Positions 9,496 to 20,628 of a DNA stretch of 64,000 nt are shown here, piece by piece. The translations under genes were made by a program, and so were the position numbers. The first letter of the stretch is position 1, and each line of letters begins with the position of its first letter. Source of the DNA: Cyanophora paradoxa (lineage: Eukaryota; Glaucocystophyceae; Cyanophorales; Cyanophoraceae). The stretch spans positions 62,001 to 126,000 of the forward strand of contig QPMI01000010.1 in assembly GCA_004431415.1 (NCBI GenBank), given 5' to 3'. The notes under the pieces are model-generated. The model saw only the letters and a program-made list of their open reading frames with translations, had not been told where the DNA came from and searched no databases.

Positions 9496-11085
9496 ATGGG
9501 CACTGGTGCGCGAGTCGAATCAGCATTCTTCGTCAGCGCATACTTATATATTGCGTGCACGCGCACGCGCACGATCAAAATAAATCAGTCTACTCCTGCT
9601 ACTACAATTCCGGCTGCTCAGGCGGCGTGATCCCGTCCGGAGAGGGCCAAGTCCTGCATCAGTACCTTGCGGAGAATCATTGCAAGGCGCTCGGAGCCAA
9701 GTCCTACGTCGACTACGTCTCGAATAATTGCTACGAACTTCCGCAGCCCGCAGTGCTCCCCAAGTTGGGCGACAAGTTCACCATCCAAGAGGTGCGTGCA
9801 CGTGCGGGCTCGCTCGCATCTATCTATGCGCTATAGCTGATTAAATATTATAGTTTCCGGAATTCCGCTCTGATCATGATGGCATGATATATATATCGAT
9901 CGATATCGCGACCTGACCGTTGGAACTCGGAATCCGAATTCTGCCGCAGAACGCCTCTGGCAAGTGCCTGTACTTCGATGAGACCCAGAAGGACGCGTGG
10001 GGAGACTGGGCCCTCAAAGCCGCCACCTGCGACCCCAAGGCCGGTGCGCAATATGTTTTTATCGCGATTGGCTTCATGAATCTGTGTATGCGGATGCTGC
10101 TGTTATATTAACATTTGTCTTCGCACCATGGCCAGCCAACCTCGAGGCCAAATTCCTGTGGACGTACAACGACCTCACAGGCGCCGACGGCGACAACCTC
10201 GAGTCTCAGGGCTGGCACGGCATCGGCAACAGCAATCGCATCCCCGACCTGCCGAACTTCTGCAGCAGCAACTGCGGCGGCATGTGGCCGAGTGGGCATC
10301 TCATTCGCGGCTGGCACACGCAGACCAACGATCCCGATGGCCGCGTCAAGTGAGCCAGCTCATACTATTATTTAAAATTAAACTATATATAGTTTCAAGT
10401 TTGTGTGGGAGAGACTACGCGTCACGGCGTACGCGTACACATACGGCGTACACCCCCCGGACCCTCCCTTAAGCTTAAAGATCTAGACCATCGCATGCGC
10501 ACCTCGTTCATATGCATGGCCAGCAATATCAATTTATATATTAATGTTTTTACGCGTGCGTGAAGGTGGGTGGAGGACTCCAGCCTTGTGCCAGTGACGG
10601 ACGGCGGCGTGGCGGTCAAGATCAGCACGACGGACGTCAGCAACGCGGCGGGCTTCTGGCACTACAACAGCGGCGCGCAGCAGATCGAGGCGCGCAACGC
10701 AGACGGGACCTCGAGCCAGGTCTTCACCGTCCGCGTCCGCCTCCTCGACGATGCGGCCCAGGCCGTCGACGTCGAGGACGACGACGCTGTCGATTTCGTG
10801 CGCACGCATGCTTAACTGCTCAATTGGCGCCGCTTAACGCATGCTTAATATTAATCGCTTAATTTCGTGCGCACGCATGCTTAATGCTTAACGACGCCGT
10901 CGATTTCGCACGACGCCGCTTGCAGATTGCTTAATTGAGCGGCTCACGGCTCATAGAATTTAATTTCGCTTGAGCTCACGCTGGCCCTTTTCCCCGCGCA
11001 GGCTGAAGAGGAGGCGGAGGCGGATGCGCAGGAGGCCGTCCTCATCGAGGCCTTCGCCGCCGACGAGTGCCTCCCCGTTGCGTGA
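9496..11085 (+). CDS. Unrecognised six-exon gene, Cys/Trp-rich, possibly lectin-like
   Basis: Exons 9496-9505, 9589-9791, 9950-10043, 10136-10349, 10566-10797 and 11002-11085 join in phase to 278 residues. Donors are GTGCGC, GTGCGT, GTGCGC, GTGAGC and GTGCGC. I do not recognise the family. The middle part has SGKCLYFDE, LKAATCDP and FLWTYNDLTG, a spacing that faintly recalls carbohydrate-binding beta-trefoil repeats, followed by a Gly/Trp/Cys stretch (NFCSSNCGGMWPSG) and a beta-rich segment (QVFTVRVRLLDD). The C-terminus is acidic. No signal peptide is visible from this ATG; an upstream coding exon ending at 9505 and starting at 9466 would also be in frame, so the true start may lie further 5'. 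Confidence 0.6.
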
Positions 11086-11411
11086 TCATCGGATAATGCC
11101 GTGGTGAGACGGGCGCCTCGGACCGGAGGCCCTGAGGGGCTCATGATCAATCGCCGAGTCGTGGCCCCCGGCGCCGGCCACCTATAGCTAGGATATCACG
11201 TTGAAGCCCACGTCGAGCTCGTGGCCTGTCAGGATCATTCAATGATTTGCCCGGCCCGCTCCTATCGATGTCCGCGCGACGTTTTGTAATTTGTGGTTGC
11301 AATCTTATCGATTATGATCAAGATTTCAAATCCATATCAACCATTCGAATCTCTAGAGGGGGCATGCGCAGGGCAGCTCCGGGCGGGTCCGGACGAAGCA
11401 CGGGATGGGCG

Positions 11412-14400
11412 TCATTGCTGGAGGGGCGGCCGTGGAGGCGGGGGCGGGGGCGGGCGCCGCGCGAACACGGCCCGGACGGCTGCCCCCGCCTCCCACTCGC
11501 CGTCGTCTTCGAGCGCGAACCGCACCGCGACCTCGGGGCGCAGGCCGGCGCAGAGGGCCTGGGCAGGGGCACGAAGGACCGTCAAGGCTCAGCTTGAGCT
11601 CAGGCTTAAGGAAGGGCAGGTGGGCCGGATCTTGATTATACAAGCTTAAGTGTGCCCAGCTTAAGCTTATATTAGGCCCGCGCAGAGGGCCTTATTAGCG
11701 CCGCGGTCGCGCGCGGTCATCGTTGACGTTAACGTTAACGTTAACGTTGGCCAAGGGAGGGGGAGCTCGAGGGGCAGGAAGGTTTTATATATAATTAGCT
11801 ACCTCGTAGGGGCGGACGGGCACCACGCAGGGGCCCGCCCCGAAGTGGCTGACGTCGCACTCCAGGTGGAGTACCCCTAGGGAGGGGAGCGCCGCGACCG
11901 CCTGGGCGACGGCCTCGTCGAGCGGGCGCTCGTGCGTGACCGATAGGAACAGCTCGGCGAGGGCCCGCCGCGCGCCGTCGCTCTCGAGGAGCGCGACTGC
12001 GTCCTCGGGGCTCTCGTCTGCACAAACGTTAAGTTAACGAAACGACAGCGATCATGAGTGATCACGAGTGAGCAACAGAGCTAGGACTCCTAGGCCTTGA
12101 GGTCTGCGCATGTGCCCGATCCAAAGACTTATATATGTCATTAAAGCCCTTATATATGGACTGATGTCATTAAAGCCCTTATATATGGACTGATGTCATT
12201 AAAGCCCTTATATATGGACTGATGTCCTAGTCTGTTGCTAGGGCTCGCAGGCCTAGGGCAGGCCTAGGGACTAGAGCAAATTCGGACTCGCAGGCCTAGG
12301 GCAGGGCATGCGCATGCGCAGGCCAGGGCCGGGCGGGGCCGGGCGGGGCGTAGTTTAAGCGAGCGACGGACTACTAGAACAGTTCGACGGCCGCGGACTA
12401 GTTCGTATACGTAGGCCATGCCGGATTAAAACATTCGGGCTGCAGCTGGCCATGGCAGGCCTATCGTATGGCAGGGCAGGGCGGGGCGGGGCGGGGCAGC
12501 TGCAGGGCGGGGTTTGGTTCGCGTGCACGTACGTATGAAGCGCAGCCCGAGCCTCTCCAGGCGTGGCAGGCTCGAGATGGCCTCGGCCAGGGCGCGCGCG
12601 AAGTCCCTGTTCCGGGAGGGCATGACGCGAATTCGAAGGAACGCCTCGCGCAGGCCCGGCAGGCTTCCGAAGGCCCGCCGCACGGCCGAGGGCGAGTTCT
12701 CCTCTGCGCGAAGCTGCGAGATGCATATATATGATATATATGATCATGATCGATGCACACATGTACATGCCAGCGCGCACCCGCGGCCGGGACCTCTAGC
12801 TATAGCTATAGATCTCGCGTGCAGGCTTCTATAGCTAGAGGACGAGGCTGGAGGGGAGAAAGGCATGCGCAGTGGAGATGTACGCTTATATACAGCTAGT
12901 CCTTCTCCGCGGCCGCACCCGGCCCGCAGCGGCTTGATTGACTCTAATTTATAGATGCGAGGCTTTAATAATGTCATAAGGGCTTTAATGACATCAGTCC
13001 ATATATAAGGGCTTTAATGACATATATAAGTTTTTGGATCGGGCACATGCGCAGACCTCAAGGCCTAGGAGGCCTAGGTAGAGAGGCTGAACGGTGGACT
13101 CTAATTCCATAAGGGCGAGGCTTTAAAATCACATAAGGGCTTTAATGACATATATAAGTCTTCGGATCGGGCGCATGTACAGACCTCGAGGGGGCGGATG
13201 GACTCGAGGCGCGGCATGCGGCCGAGGGCGACGAGGCCGCCGTCGGAGATCTTGACGCCCAAGTCGTGCGGGTGCACGGGGTGGTCCGCGCGCGCCCGCG
13301 CCGCGTCCTTGGACCTGCGTTGCGCGCCGTTTAAGCGATTATTATAAGGCCGAATGTGAATGATATATATCGATGCAGGCTTAAATTAAACCTAGCGTCG
13401 TCGCGATCGATGCAAATGCGAATAAAAACATCTGTAATTTGAAGTTACTGCAACGCACTCGCACGTCGCCATCAGCACAGCCAGCAGGCTTAAGCTTAAG
13501 CTTAGGCCCAGGGCCTAGCGTCTTCAATGCAAATGCAAACAAAAACATCTATTATATCAAGCTTAAGTTCGTATTACGGATACGCACTCGCACGTCGCCA
13601 TCAGCACAGCCAGCTTGATGACGAACTCGATGGACTGGAGGCTCTGGCCCGCGGGTCCATCGGCGAGCGCTACGACGCCGTCGCTGACATCCGGAGCCCC
13701 GAACGTCGAGAATATCACGGCGAGCTGCTGGAGATGCGCGAGGGGGGCGAAGGCCGCCAGGACCGCCTCGTCGCGCGCGAGCAGCCGGACGGACCGCAGG
13801 AGCGGGCACGCCCCAGCGATGGCCTCCGCTGCCTCTGGCTGGGCGCCCTTGTCGTAGACTCCGAAGAACAGGGAGAGGGAGCGCAGCTGGGCGAAGGGGG
13901 CGAGGGCGGCACGGAGATCGGCGGGGGCAGGCCACGGTCGCGTCTTGGAGCGCATCTCCTCGAGCCCCTCGCCAAATGTCACGCCGAACTCTTTGAACAG
14001 CCCGCTGTTGAAGCTGACGCTCAGGCTCTCCAGGGAGCTGCTCGCCGCTCCCTCGGCTGGCTGCAGCGCCGACAAGACTCCGAGCAGGTAGGAGCGAAGG
14101 AAGTCCTTGTCGACTTGTCTGGCAGCTATGATAGCGAGCTCCCGATCGTCGACGTCGTCGGAGATGTCTTGCATGTCCCTCATCAGCTCGATGGACACCT
14201 CGCGCGGCTGAGACGGGCCGCTGTGGCTGCGCGCGATGGCGCGCAGAAGGCCGCACGCCGCTTCTACCCTGCGTCGGTGGATCTGGTGCGCTGCAGCCAC
14301 GCTCCTCCCGTCGTTTCGGTCGAACGCGACGAGCCGCGAGAGCTCCGGCCTGAGCGAGACGCTGGCGCCCGCGCTGAGCCGCAGCCTCCGCCTCTCGAAG

Positions 14401-17400
14401 AGCGCCGAAAGTACGTCGTACGCGCTCTCGTCGCCCTGCTCGCTGGCCTCGTGCGCCGCTGCTCGGGACATGTCCACGTCCGCCGCCTTGATCCGCAGCT
14501 CGAAGCTCGCCCACTCCATCTCCTCCACCACCCGCCGCCACCGCCTGCGCCCAACGTTAGCTACGATCGCGAAGAGCAGCGCGACAGGCCGGAAGAGAGG
14601 CGGACCCGCAGACGCGGCGCAGGGGCCAGCTCGCCCGCGGGCCGAGCGCCTTGAAGACGCCGCTGAGAACGGCGTCCGGCACGTCGTCGAACGCCCCGGG
14701 CCCGTGCTGCTCCGAGGGCGAGGATCCGGGCGGGGCCGCGGCCTTCGACTTCTTGAAGCTGAGCTTGGACTCGTAGTACGCGATCACCTTCATGGCGTCC
14801 TCCTGCGCAAGCGAAGGTCCCATCATTAAAATACGTTAACGCTGATTAAATGATGGCGCCAACGTCGAAGCTAAGAATCAAATGATGGCGCCAACGTTAA
14901 CGCTAATCAAATGATGGCGCCAACGTCGAAGCTAAGAATCAAATGAAGGCATGGCGCCAACTTGAACGCCAATCAAATGATCATGATGGCGCCAACGTTA
15001 ACGCCGCACCTCAGCCACGTCGCGGGAGGCCATCGTCGCTCTGGCGACGGAGCCGTCCGGGTGGCGGCGGCTGACGACGAGGTAGACGCCGCCGTCGGCG
15101 CCCTTCCGCGCCGTGAGGACCTCCGCGAGGCTCGACTGCTTCAGAAGCTCCTGCGCGCGCGCGTCGGTGCCGGCGAGTTAGCTCAGCTCAGCCCCCACAG
15201 CGGTCTGAAGCGATCGCGAAGTGGGCGCTCGCGTGTAAACTAAATGCGCACCGGGTCAGTTGCCGCTCCGTCGAACGTCCCTTTGGGCGTAGACGCCCGA
15301 AAGTGGAGCCTGGACTCGTAGTACGCGACCACTTTCAGCGGGTCCTCCTGCGTGCACGGACCCTCTGGATAAGCAAACGGCGACGCGGAAGCGTCCGCGT
15401 GTGGCTCAGCAGGCCAGTCTAATCTCCTAGAGATTAGACGAATTAGATAGAGATAAATTAGCTAGAAACAGTTAGAAACAGCTAGGTCCTCGCCTTGAAA
15501 CAGTTAGAAACAGCTAGAAACAGCTAGGGTCCTCCTGCGCGCAGGCCTTAGGAAAAGGTAACGGCGACGCGGGAGCTTTTAGATCTGCGTGTGGCTGTAC
15601 ATGTGCACCTGCGCCACGTCGCGGGAGGACATGCTGATCCTGCGGACGGAGCCGTCCGGCTGCTCGTAGCTGACGACGAGGTCGATGCCGCCCTCCGGGC
15701 TCGAGCCCCGCTGGGCCGTGAAGATCTGCACGACCCTCGACTGCTTCGGAGGCTTCGGATCCTGCTGCGCCTGAATACGTATACGTAAGCCCATACATAA
15801 GCCCATACATTGGGTGTACATGTAGTCCCCGCACCTCTTCAGCTTGCGTATGCATGTCGTCGGATTCGCCAAGGCTCGGCGCTTGCGGCTCCGAGGGCTG
15901 CTTTGGAGGCTTCGAGTCGTAAGACCACACATCAGTTGCGAGCGGCGCTCGCGACCGGGTGTGGTTCCTCGGGCCCGCACCTCTTCGGCTTGCATGTCGT
16001 CGGATTCTTCAAGACCTGCAGCTGGTCCTTGCGGCTCCGGCTCTGGATCCGGAGGCGCGGACGGAGCCGACGCCGACGCCGGAGGCTGCGCCCGCGACTG
16101 TATATTACGTAAGCCCATACATTAGCCAAGTTATATTAGTTATCCCAAGTTATATTTCAATTTTACTTAATTAAAAAGCAAAATACAGAAGCCCAAACAT
16201 TGGGTGCAGTTCCCGCACCTCTTCAGCTTGCTTATGCATCTCGTCGGATTCTTCAAGGCCTGGTGCTTGCGGCTCCGGCTCCGGCTCCGGCTCCGGAGGC
16301 GCGGACGGAGCCGATGCTGCCGTCTTCGACTTCTTGAAGCTGAGCCTGGACTCGTAGAACGCGATCAATTTTAAGGGGTCCTCCTGCGCGGACGCCTCGC
16401 GATCAGAAAACGGCGCCAAGAGCTCGCGGAGAGATAGCCTAAGGTCGCTTAGGTGTGGCGGTAGAGTTAAGACTCTGCCCTGTCGGGCAAGACCCAAGAG
16501 CCCAATTTTGAGCAGAGCCGCACCTTAGCGACGTCACGGGAGGCCATTGCCGCCCAGCCGACCGAGCCGTCCGGGTGGCGCCGCTTGACGACGAGCCCGG
16601 CGCCGCCGCCCTCCGAGCCGTCCCGCGCAGTGAGGATCTCCGCGATCGTCGACCGCTTCAGAAGCTCCTGCGCTCACGATCAGTCTCTTCGCTTGTACCC
16701 GTGAAGAAGTCTATGGCGGATTCCCGCACCTGGTCCTCTCGGCTCAACGGGTCGGTCTGGCTCGCGATGGAGACGCGTACGCGCCGGCTGCTTGACTCGG
16801 CGGCTCCAGCGTGGGCTGCGTGGGCTGCGCACTCGCCGCCCCGAGCCGCGCCGCGCGCGGGCTTCCCGCCGGCCCGCGCCCCGCCCTCGCCGATCGGGTC
16901 GCCCGCCGCCGACGTCCTTCCCGCCGCTGCACGTTGGCTGGCCGCGTCGGCTGCGCCCTCGCCGCCCCTAGCCTCGCGGAGCGCCGGCTTCCCGCCGGCC
17001 CGCGCCCCGCCTTCGCCGATCGGGTCGCCCGCCGCCGACGTCCTTCCCGCCGCTGCACGTTGGCTGGCCGCGTCGGCTGCGCCCTCGCCGGCCCGAGCCA
17101 CGCGGAGCGCCGGCTTCCCGCCGGCCCGCGCCCCGCCTTCGCCGATCGGGTCGCCCGCCGCCGACGTCCCTCCCGCCGCTGCACGTTGGCTGACCGCGTC
17201 GGCTGCGCTCGGGGCGGCGCGGAGCGCGGGCTTCCCGCCGGCCCGCGCCCCACCCTCGCCGATCGGGTCGCCCGCCGCCGCCGCCCCTCCCTCCGTCCGA
17301 CCCTCCGGCCCCTCTGGCCCCGCCACGCTGCTCCCCCGCTCGTACGACTCGCTCAGCTGCGTCCGCCGTCAAGCAAGTCGCGCCGCCGCGCCTCCAGCTA

Positions 17401-18173
17401 CAAAGAAATTGCAAGGCTCTCACCTGGCCCACGTTCGCAACTTGCGCAGCATTCGGTTTGGCCGCCGCGCCCGCCCCCGCAGCCACCACCGCCGCCGTCG
17501 CCGGCGCTGCCGTCGCCGCCTCCGCCGCCGCTGCCGTCGCTGCTGGCGCCGCCGGTAGCTGCGGGCTTGCCGAAGGGGCCTGCGCGGCCGCGGCCGTCGC
17601 CGCCGCCGCCGCCGGTAGCTGCGAGCTTGCCGAAGCGGCCTGCGCGGCCGCGGCCGTCGTCGCCGCCGCCGCCGGTAGCGGCGAGCTTGTCGAGGCGGCC
17701 TGCGCGGCCGCGGCCGCGGCCGCCTGGGCGCGGGCCCTCGCCTTGAGCGAGCGGAGGCCGCCGCCGGCACCAGCGGCCGCGGCGGCGGCGGGCGGCGCGG
17801 CGGGGGCGGAGAGCGCGGCGGGGAGATTGGGGGCGGTGCGGAAGGCGCCGAACTGCACGGCGGGCGGGTCGGAGGCTGGTGGCAGCGCAGGCGCTGTCGG
17901 TGCCGGCGCCGAGGCCGGGACCGGGCTGGGGGCGACCGGAGCGGGCGTGATCCCCTCGCCGCGCTGCTGCGCAATCGCGTCCGCCGCTGGTACGCCACTG
18001 GCCGCGCCCGCATCTGTTGCGGCCCCGCGAATCCGCTTGTTACTTCGGCTGGCATCGAGCTCGCCCACCGCCCTCTCCCCGCGACCCCTCTGCGCGGAAA
18101 CGACGATAAGCGATGCGAATGAGCAATCGCGCATGCTCGCGTATCGCGCCTGAGCCTCTCCGCCGGGAAACAT
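11412..18173 (-). CDS. F-box protein with Ala-rich N-terminus and tandem exon-module array
   Basis: Fifteen exons (18173-17424, 17356-16730, 16667-16524, 16383-16219, 16085-15981, 15909-15835, 15764-15609, 15347-15252, 15150-15010, 14802-14606, 14544-13594, 13314-13185, 12713-12533, 12017-11803, 11558-11412) join in phase to 1,359 residues. Order: Ala/Pro-rich region; four 42-residue GDPIGEGGARAGGKPAL repeats; modules A and B (see separate entry); F-box (DDVPDAVLSGVFKALGP, LRRVCG then RWRRVVEE across a 61-nt intron); a leucine-rich C-terminal half (LRSLSLFF, LESIRPLE, LERLGLRF, LGVLHLEC). F-box proteins recruit substrates to SCF ubiquitin ligases through Skp1. The F-box half is paralogous to the minus-strand gene at 54080-56300, where the exon junctions are conserved except that the last two exons here are one exon there. 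The start ATG at 18173 follows a longer open frame; 18131 is an alternative. Confidence 0.75.
12082..12186 (+). repeat. Left arm of a long inverted repeat
   Basis: About 105 bp from GGACTCCTAGGCCTTGAGG through the CATTAAAGCCCTTATATAT repeats. Its reverse complement is at 12975-13079. It lies in the intron after F-box exon 12713-12533. Confidence 0.75.
12126..12225. repeat. Tandem repeat, 33-bp unit, about 3 copies
   Basis: CATTAAAGCCCTTATATATG followed by GACTGATGT is repeated three times head to tail, within and just past the left inverted-repeat arm. Confidence 0.8.
12975..13079 (-). repeat. Right arm of a long inverted repeat
   Basis: Reverse-complement partner of 12082-12186 with only a few mismatches. 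It lies in the intron before F-box exon 12713-12533, so the two arms bracket that exon. A third, partial copy in this orientation follows at about 13105-13187 and runs up to the next exon. Confidence 0.75.
13408..13615. repeat. Duplicated donor region inside an F-box intron
   Basis: The 30 bases GCACTCGCACGTCGCCATCA plus GCACAGCCAG occur at about 13457-13486 and 13586-13615, each preceded by a TGCAAATGC...AAAAACATCT block. The right-hand copy contains the real exon end and donor (13594, minus strand). The left-hand copy is an unused duplicate about 129 bp downstream in the transcript. Confidence 0.7.
14606..16667 (-). repeat. Tandem array of duplicated phase-0 exons (modules A and B)
   Basis: Module A (16667-16524, 15764-15609, 15150-15010; 144, 156, 141 nt) encodes a shared pattern ending LVVxRRxPDGSV, then MASRDVA. 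Module B (16383-16219, 15347-15252, and the start of 14802-14606) encodes EDPLKxIAxYESRLSFKKSK. Two further exons (16085-15981 and 15909-15835; 105 and 75 nt) repeat the tail of B, ending LEESDDM then QAEE. Apart from the last, which runs on into the F-box, each exon is a multiple of three, and all start in phase 0. Most are followed by GTGCGG or GTGCG-type donors, so copies can be added or lost without changing frame. Confidence 0.75.
14826..15003. repeat. Tandem repeat around ATGGCGCCAACGT, five copies
   Basis: TCAAATGATGGCGCCAACGT recurs about every 34 bp with alternating endings (TAACGCTAA or CGAAGCTAAGAA). It fills the intron between module A3 (15150-15010) and the F-box exon. Confidence 0.8.
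16860..17330 (-). repeat. Coding tandem repeat, 126-bp unit, four copies
   Basis: CCGATCGGGTCGCCCGCCGC recurs at about 16890, 17016, 17142 and 17259 (spacing 126, 126, 117). Translated on the minus strand this is a 42-residue unit with SAAGDPIGEGGARAGGKPAL, in exon 2 of the F-box gene. Confidence 0.8.
17540..17745 (-). repeat. Coding Ala-rich tandem repeat, 60-bp unit
   Basis: GCCGCCGGTAGCTGCGAGCT-type units recur three to four times every 60 bp. On the minus strand they encode an alanine-rich stretch with SSQLPAAAAATAAAAQA in exon 1 of the F-box gene. Confidence 0.7.
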
Positions 18174-18472
18174 TGTCGACTCCAGCTGCAGGTCCAGGTG
18201 CAACCTCGCGATCCAACCCTACAGCCGGCGGAGACGCGCGGAAACCTTATGTAGCTAGCAGCGTGCTCGTGGTTCGCGGCCCATCGACCGCCGACTTTCA
18301 GGTGTCGGGAATGGGCTGCCGCTGCGAAGAAAGGAAGCGCAGGGTCCCGCGGAATGTCGATCGCGAGTGCTCTGCGACAACTGCGGTCTCCTGGAAGGCA
18401 GCCGGCGCGGCGCTGGGCTGTATACGTCTATCGTTGGGAGACAGCTGCAGGAATTCGCATACCCGGCAAGTC

Positions 18473-18997
18473 ATGCCGCGGCATTGCCGCCGCTTGCCGC
18501 GCATAGGCGCTCTTGTTAGCGTCGCTGACGGCGTCGCAGACCCAGGAGGGTGGGTTCGGCCCGCCGGCTGGTGTTTCTGGCAGCTCACTCGCCCCGCCGC
18601 CCTCGCAGCGCGCGCGGAGCCGGAGATGCGCGACCAAGCGACCGGCCGCTCGTAGACGTAAGTGGCGGGCCCGCGGCGCGCGTGGCGGCAGTCAAGAACC
18701 CCGAGGACGATGCCGAGGCCCACGCGGCTTTCGCGGAGGGCGAGCGGCTCTTCTACGCCGAGCGGCTCGAGGAGGCGCTCGCGTTCTTCGCGCGCGTGCC
18801 ACACGGACACAGGCGCTACGTTGGTGCGCAGTGCTCTCCGCATCGTGCAGCACTTCCGGTCCGCGCCGAGCCCACGCCTGACGCCCGCCGCCGTGCCCGC
18901 AGACGCACTCTGGTACCAGGCGTGCACGTACGTGGGATTCCGGCGGGACGATCTCCCCGCCTGACGGCCCGCGGCCGCGACTGCGCCGAAGCCCCCA
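18473..18997 (+). pseudogene. Broken copy of the 5' end of the OGT-type gene
   Basis: The stretch beginning GAATTCGCATACCCGGCAAG, then TCATGCCGCG, matches the start of the OGT gene at 56394. It repeats the signal-peptide exon (now disrupted), then FAEGERLFYAERLEEALAFF with RVPHGHRRYVG, and the DALWYQACTYVGFR exon. Against the intact copy the segment encoding SPEDVALRDFLAEIG and the Pro-rich linker is deleted, the first exon is frame-disrupted, and no downstream TPR or catalytic exon follows. Like the intact gene, it stands divergent from an F-box gene, so it is a remnant of a duplicated locus. Confidence 0.75.
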
Positions 18998-19870
18998 CCT
19001 GACGCCCCCGGTTCGCCCCCGCCCCCTCTGCTCTCTCGAGCTCGGGCGCCCCGCGCGCCCCTCCGTGTGCCGCGGGGCCCGTCCGTGGCTGAGCAGCGGG
19101 CGCGCGCCGGCGCTCACAGGCTAAACCGAGCCTCGAAGGGAGAACGACTAGCGCGAAAAGCTTTCAAACGCGCCTCCGCCGCCGATCACGGTGCCACTCG
19201 CTGCGCGCCCCTCGCCATTCGCTCCGCGTTTTCCGTACCCCTTGCTCCGCCCAGCTCGCTGTACCCCCGCAGACTCGCGCGATGTTCCCCTCCCAACGCC
19301 CTTCTCGTTCCTCTCCGCGCCCCTGTACCCCCTGCCCCCTTTCCCCCCCTCCCAACGCCCCTCTCGCTTCTTTTCGGGAGGTTTCGGAAGTCTGAAGTGT
19401 ACTGTCAAGGCGAGGAGTTGTAATTAATCAAGAAATACGAACGTCTACTAGCTGATGTACCAACGAAATACTATGATTACGAGTGAGCAGGCATTAATAT
19501 TGAGTTACTAGTTATGGCGCTTATCGAGCATCGAATCGGGGGCGACCTATTGAAAGTGAAGATAAGCTACAGGAATAGGAATTTGAAGGAGGTGCTAGCG
19601 CTAGCAGGCGGGGCCCCCGCGCTAGGGGCCCCGCCCCATTCTTTCTTTCACTCAGTCAGCTTGAGCCACGATATCGAATCACGTGGCGGAAACCGCGGGC
19701 TCTGTTTCTATGGCAAGCACGGATATCGCCGGGCGCTCGGCCCGCCGGGCCTCCTCCTCCTCCTCCCCCCCCTTCGTTCGCTCCGCCCCGACCTCGGCGG
19801 CGGCGGCCGCCGCGGCGGCCGCCGCCACCCGCGCCGCCCGCACATCGCTGAGTGAGGGGGCACCGCCGCC
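18998..19870. other. Intergenic, pyrimidine-rich
   Basis: No gene supported. 19200-19380 is C/T-rich, with CCCCCTTTCC-type runs. The 19514-19855 frame has no recognisable content. Confidence 0.5.
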
Positions 19871-20628
19871 TCAGCAAAGGAAAAGGCGGAGGGAGAAGGA
19901 AGGAAGGAAAGCGCACCGGGCCCGGAAAGGGGATCGGCACATGGGGCAGAGGCGGCTGTACGGCGCCTCCGGGACCTGCAGCCCGGCGGGGGGCAGCCTC
20001 CTGAGGCAGGGGAGGCACAGGACGTGCCTGGGGGTACGATGAGACGCGTAGGAAGGGGAGGGGGGTACGGCTCGCACCCGCAGGGGAGGAGGGAGGCGGG
20101 GCGGCTCTCGGGTACGCTGTAGAGCTCGAAGCAGATGGGGCACGTGACGGCGGGGTCGATCTCGCCCCTCTCCGGCACGGGGGTACTCAAAATCGGCGTC
20201 CGGGGCGCCGCTACGGCGAGGGGGGGAGGCCGCTCCGGAGGGTACGTGTCCTCGCACTCCTCGGGTACGACGAACTCAGGCTCGAACTGGTACTCGATTC
20301 GGTCGAGGTCGAAGGAGTCTCGCTCTGGTACGAGTTGCCCGTCGTACCTGCGCGGACAAATTAGCGCCGGGTACCGAGAAAAGGGCGGGGGGTACGAACA
20401 CGACGACATCCAGCGCGTCGAAGTCGTCCTGCGGGGTACGGCGTCAGGGGACGGTACGCCCGGGGTAGGCGGTGGTCGAAGGACCTCGGGGGGTATGCTG
20501 GGGATCGGCCGGCGCCCGCGGGCGATGCTTCGCCGCGGGCTGCGGTGGACGGAGCGGCGCCGAGCGAACAGGAGGCGTCGCCGGCAGAGCCAGGCCAATA
20601 CAGCGAGAATGACGAATATGACGATCAT
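19871..20628 (-). CDS. Membrane-anchored RING-HC protein
   Basis: A probable E3 ubiquitin ligase. It starts MIVIFVILAVLAWL, a single N-terminal membrane segment, followed by an Arg-rich stretch and a Pro/acidic linker. The RING is split by a 50-nt intron (20077-20028): CPICFELYS...LLPCG joins HVLCLPCL...LCPMCR, giving C-x2-C, C-x-H-x2-C-x2-C and C-x2-C, all ligands present. Exons join in phase (551 nt, then 157 nt to the stop). One or two more short introns containing GTACCCCC upstream of the RING (about 20350-20396 and near 20440) are likely, one of them joining SCS to YDGQLVPE; the frame also reads through, so the linker is uncertain. The promoter may be shared with the divergent gene at 21483. 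Confidence 0.7.

Noticed and set aside
14545-14564. A 20-nt intron (GTAGCTAACG...CAG) in the first F-box gene, with a 21-nt twin in the paralogue
   Set aside because: Frames do not match in either gene. Introns of 61 and 55 nt from the upstream donors (14605 and 56124) restore phase in both and complete the F-box motif; GCTAAC is then the branch region.
13527-14654. 375-codon plus-strand open frame
   Set aside because: Antisense to the F-box body exon, whose minus-strand reading is conserved in the paralogue; an effect of GC-rich codons.
11700-17745. Repeated units that might suggest a CRISPR array
   Set aside because: Units are contiguous coding or intronic tandem repeats without spacers, in a nuclear eukaryotic gene.
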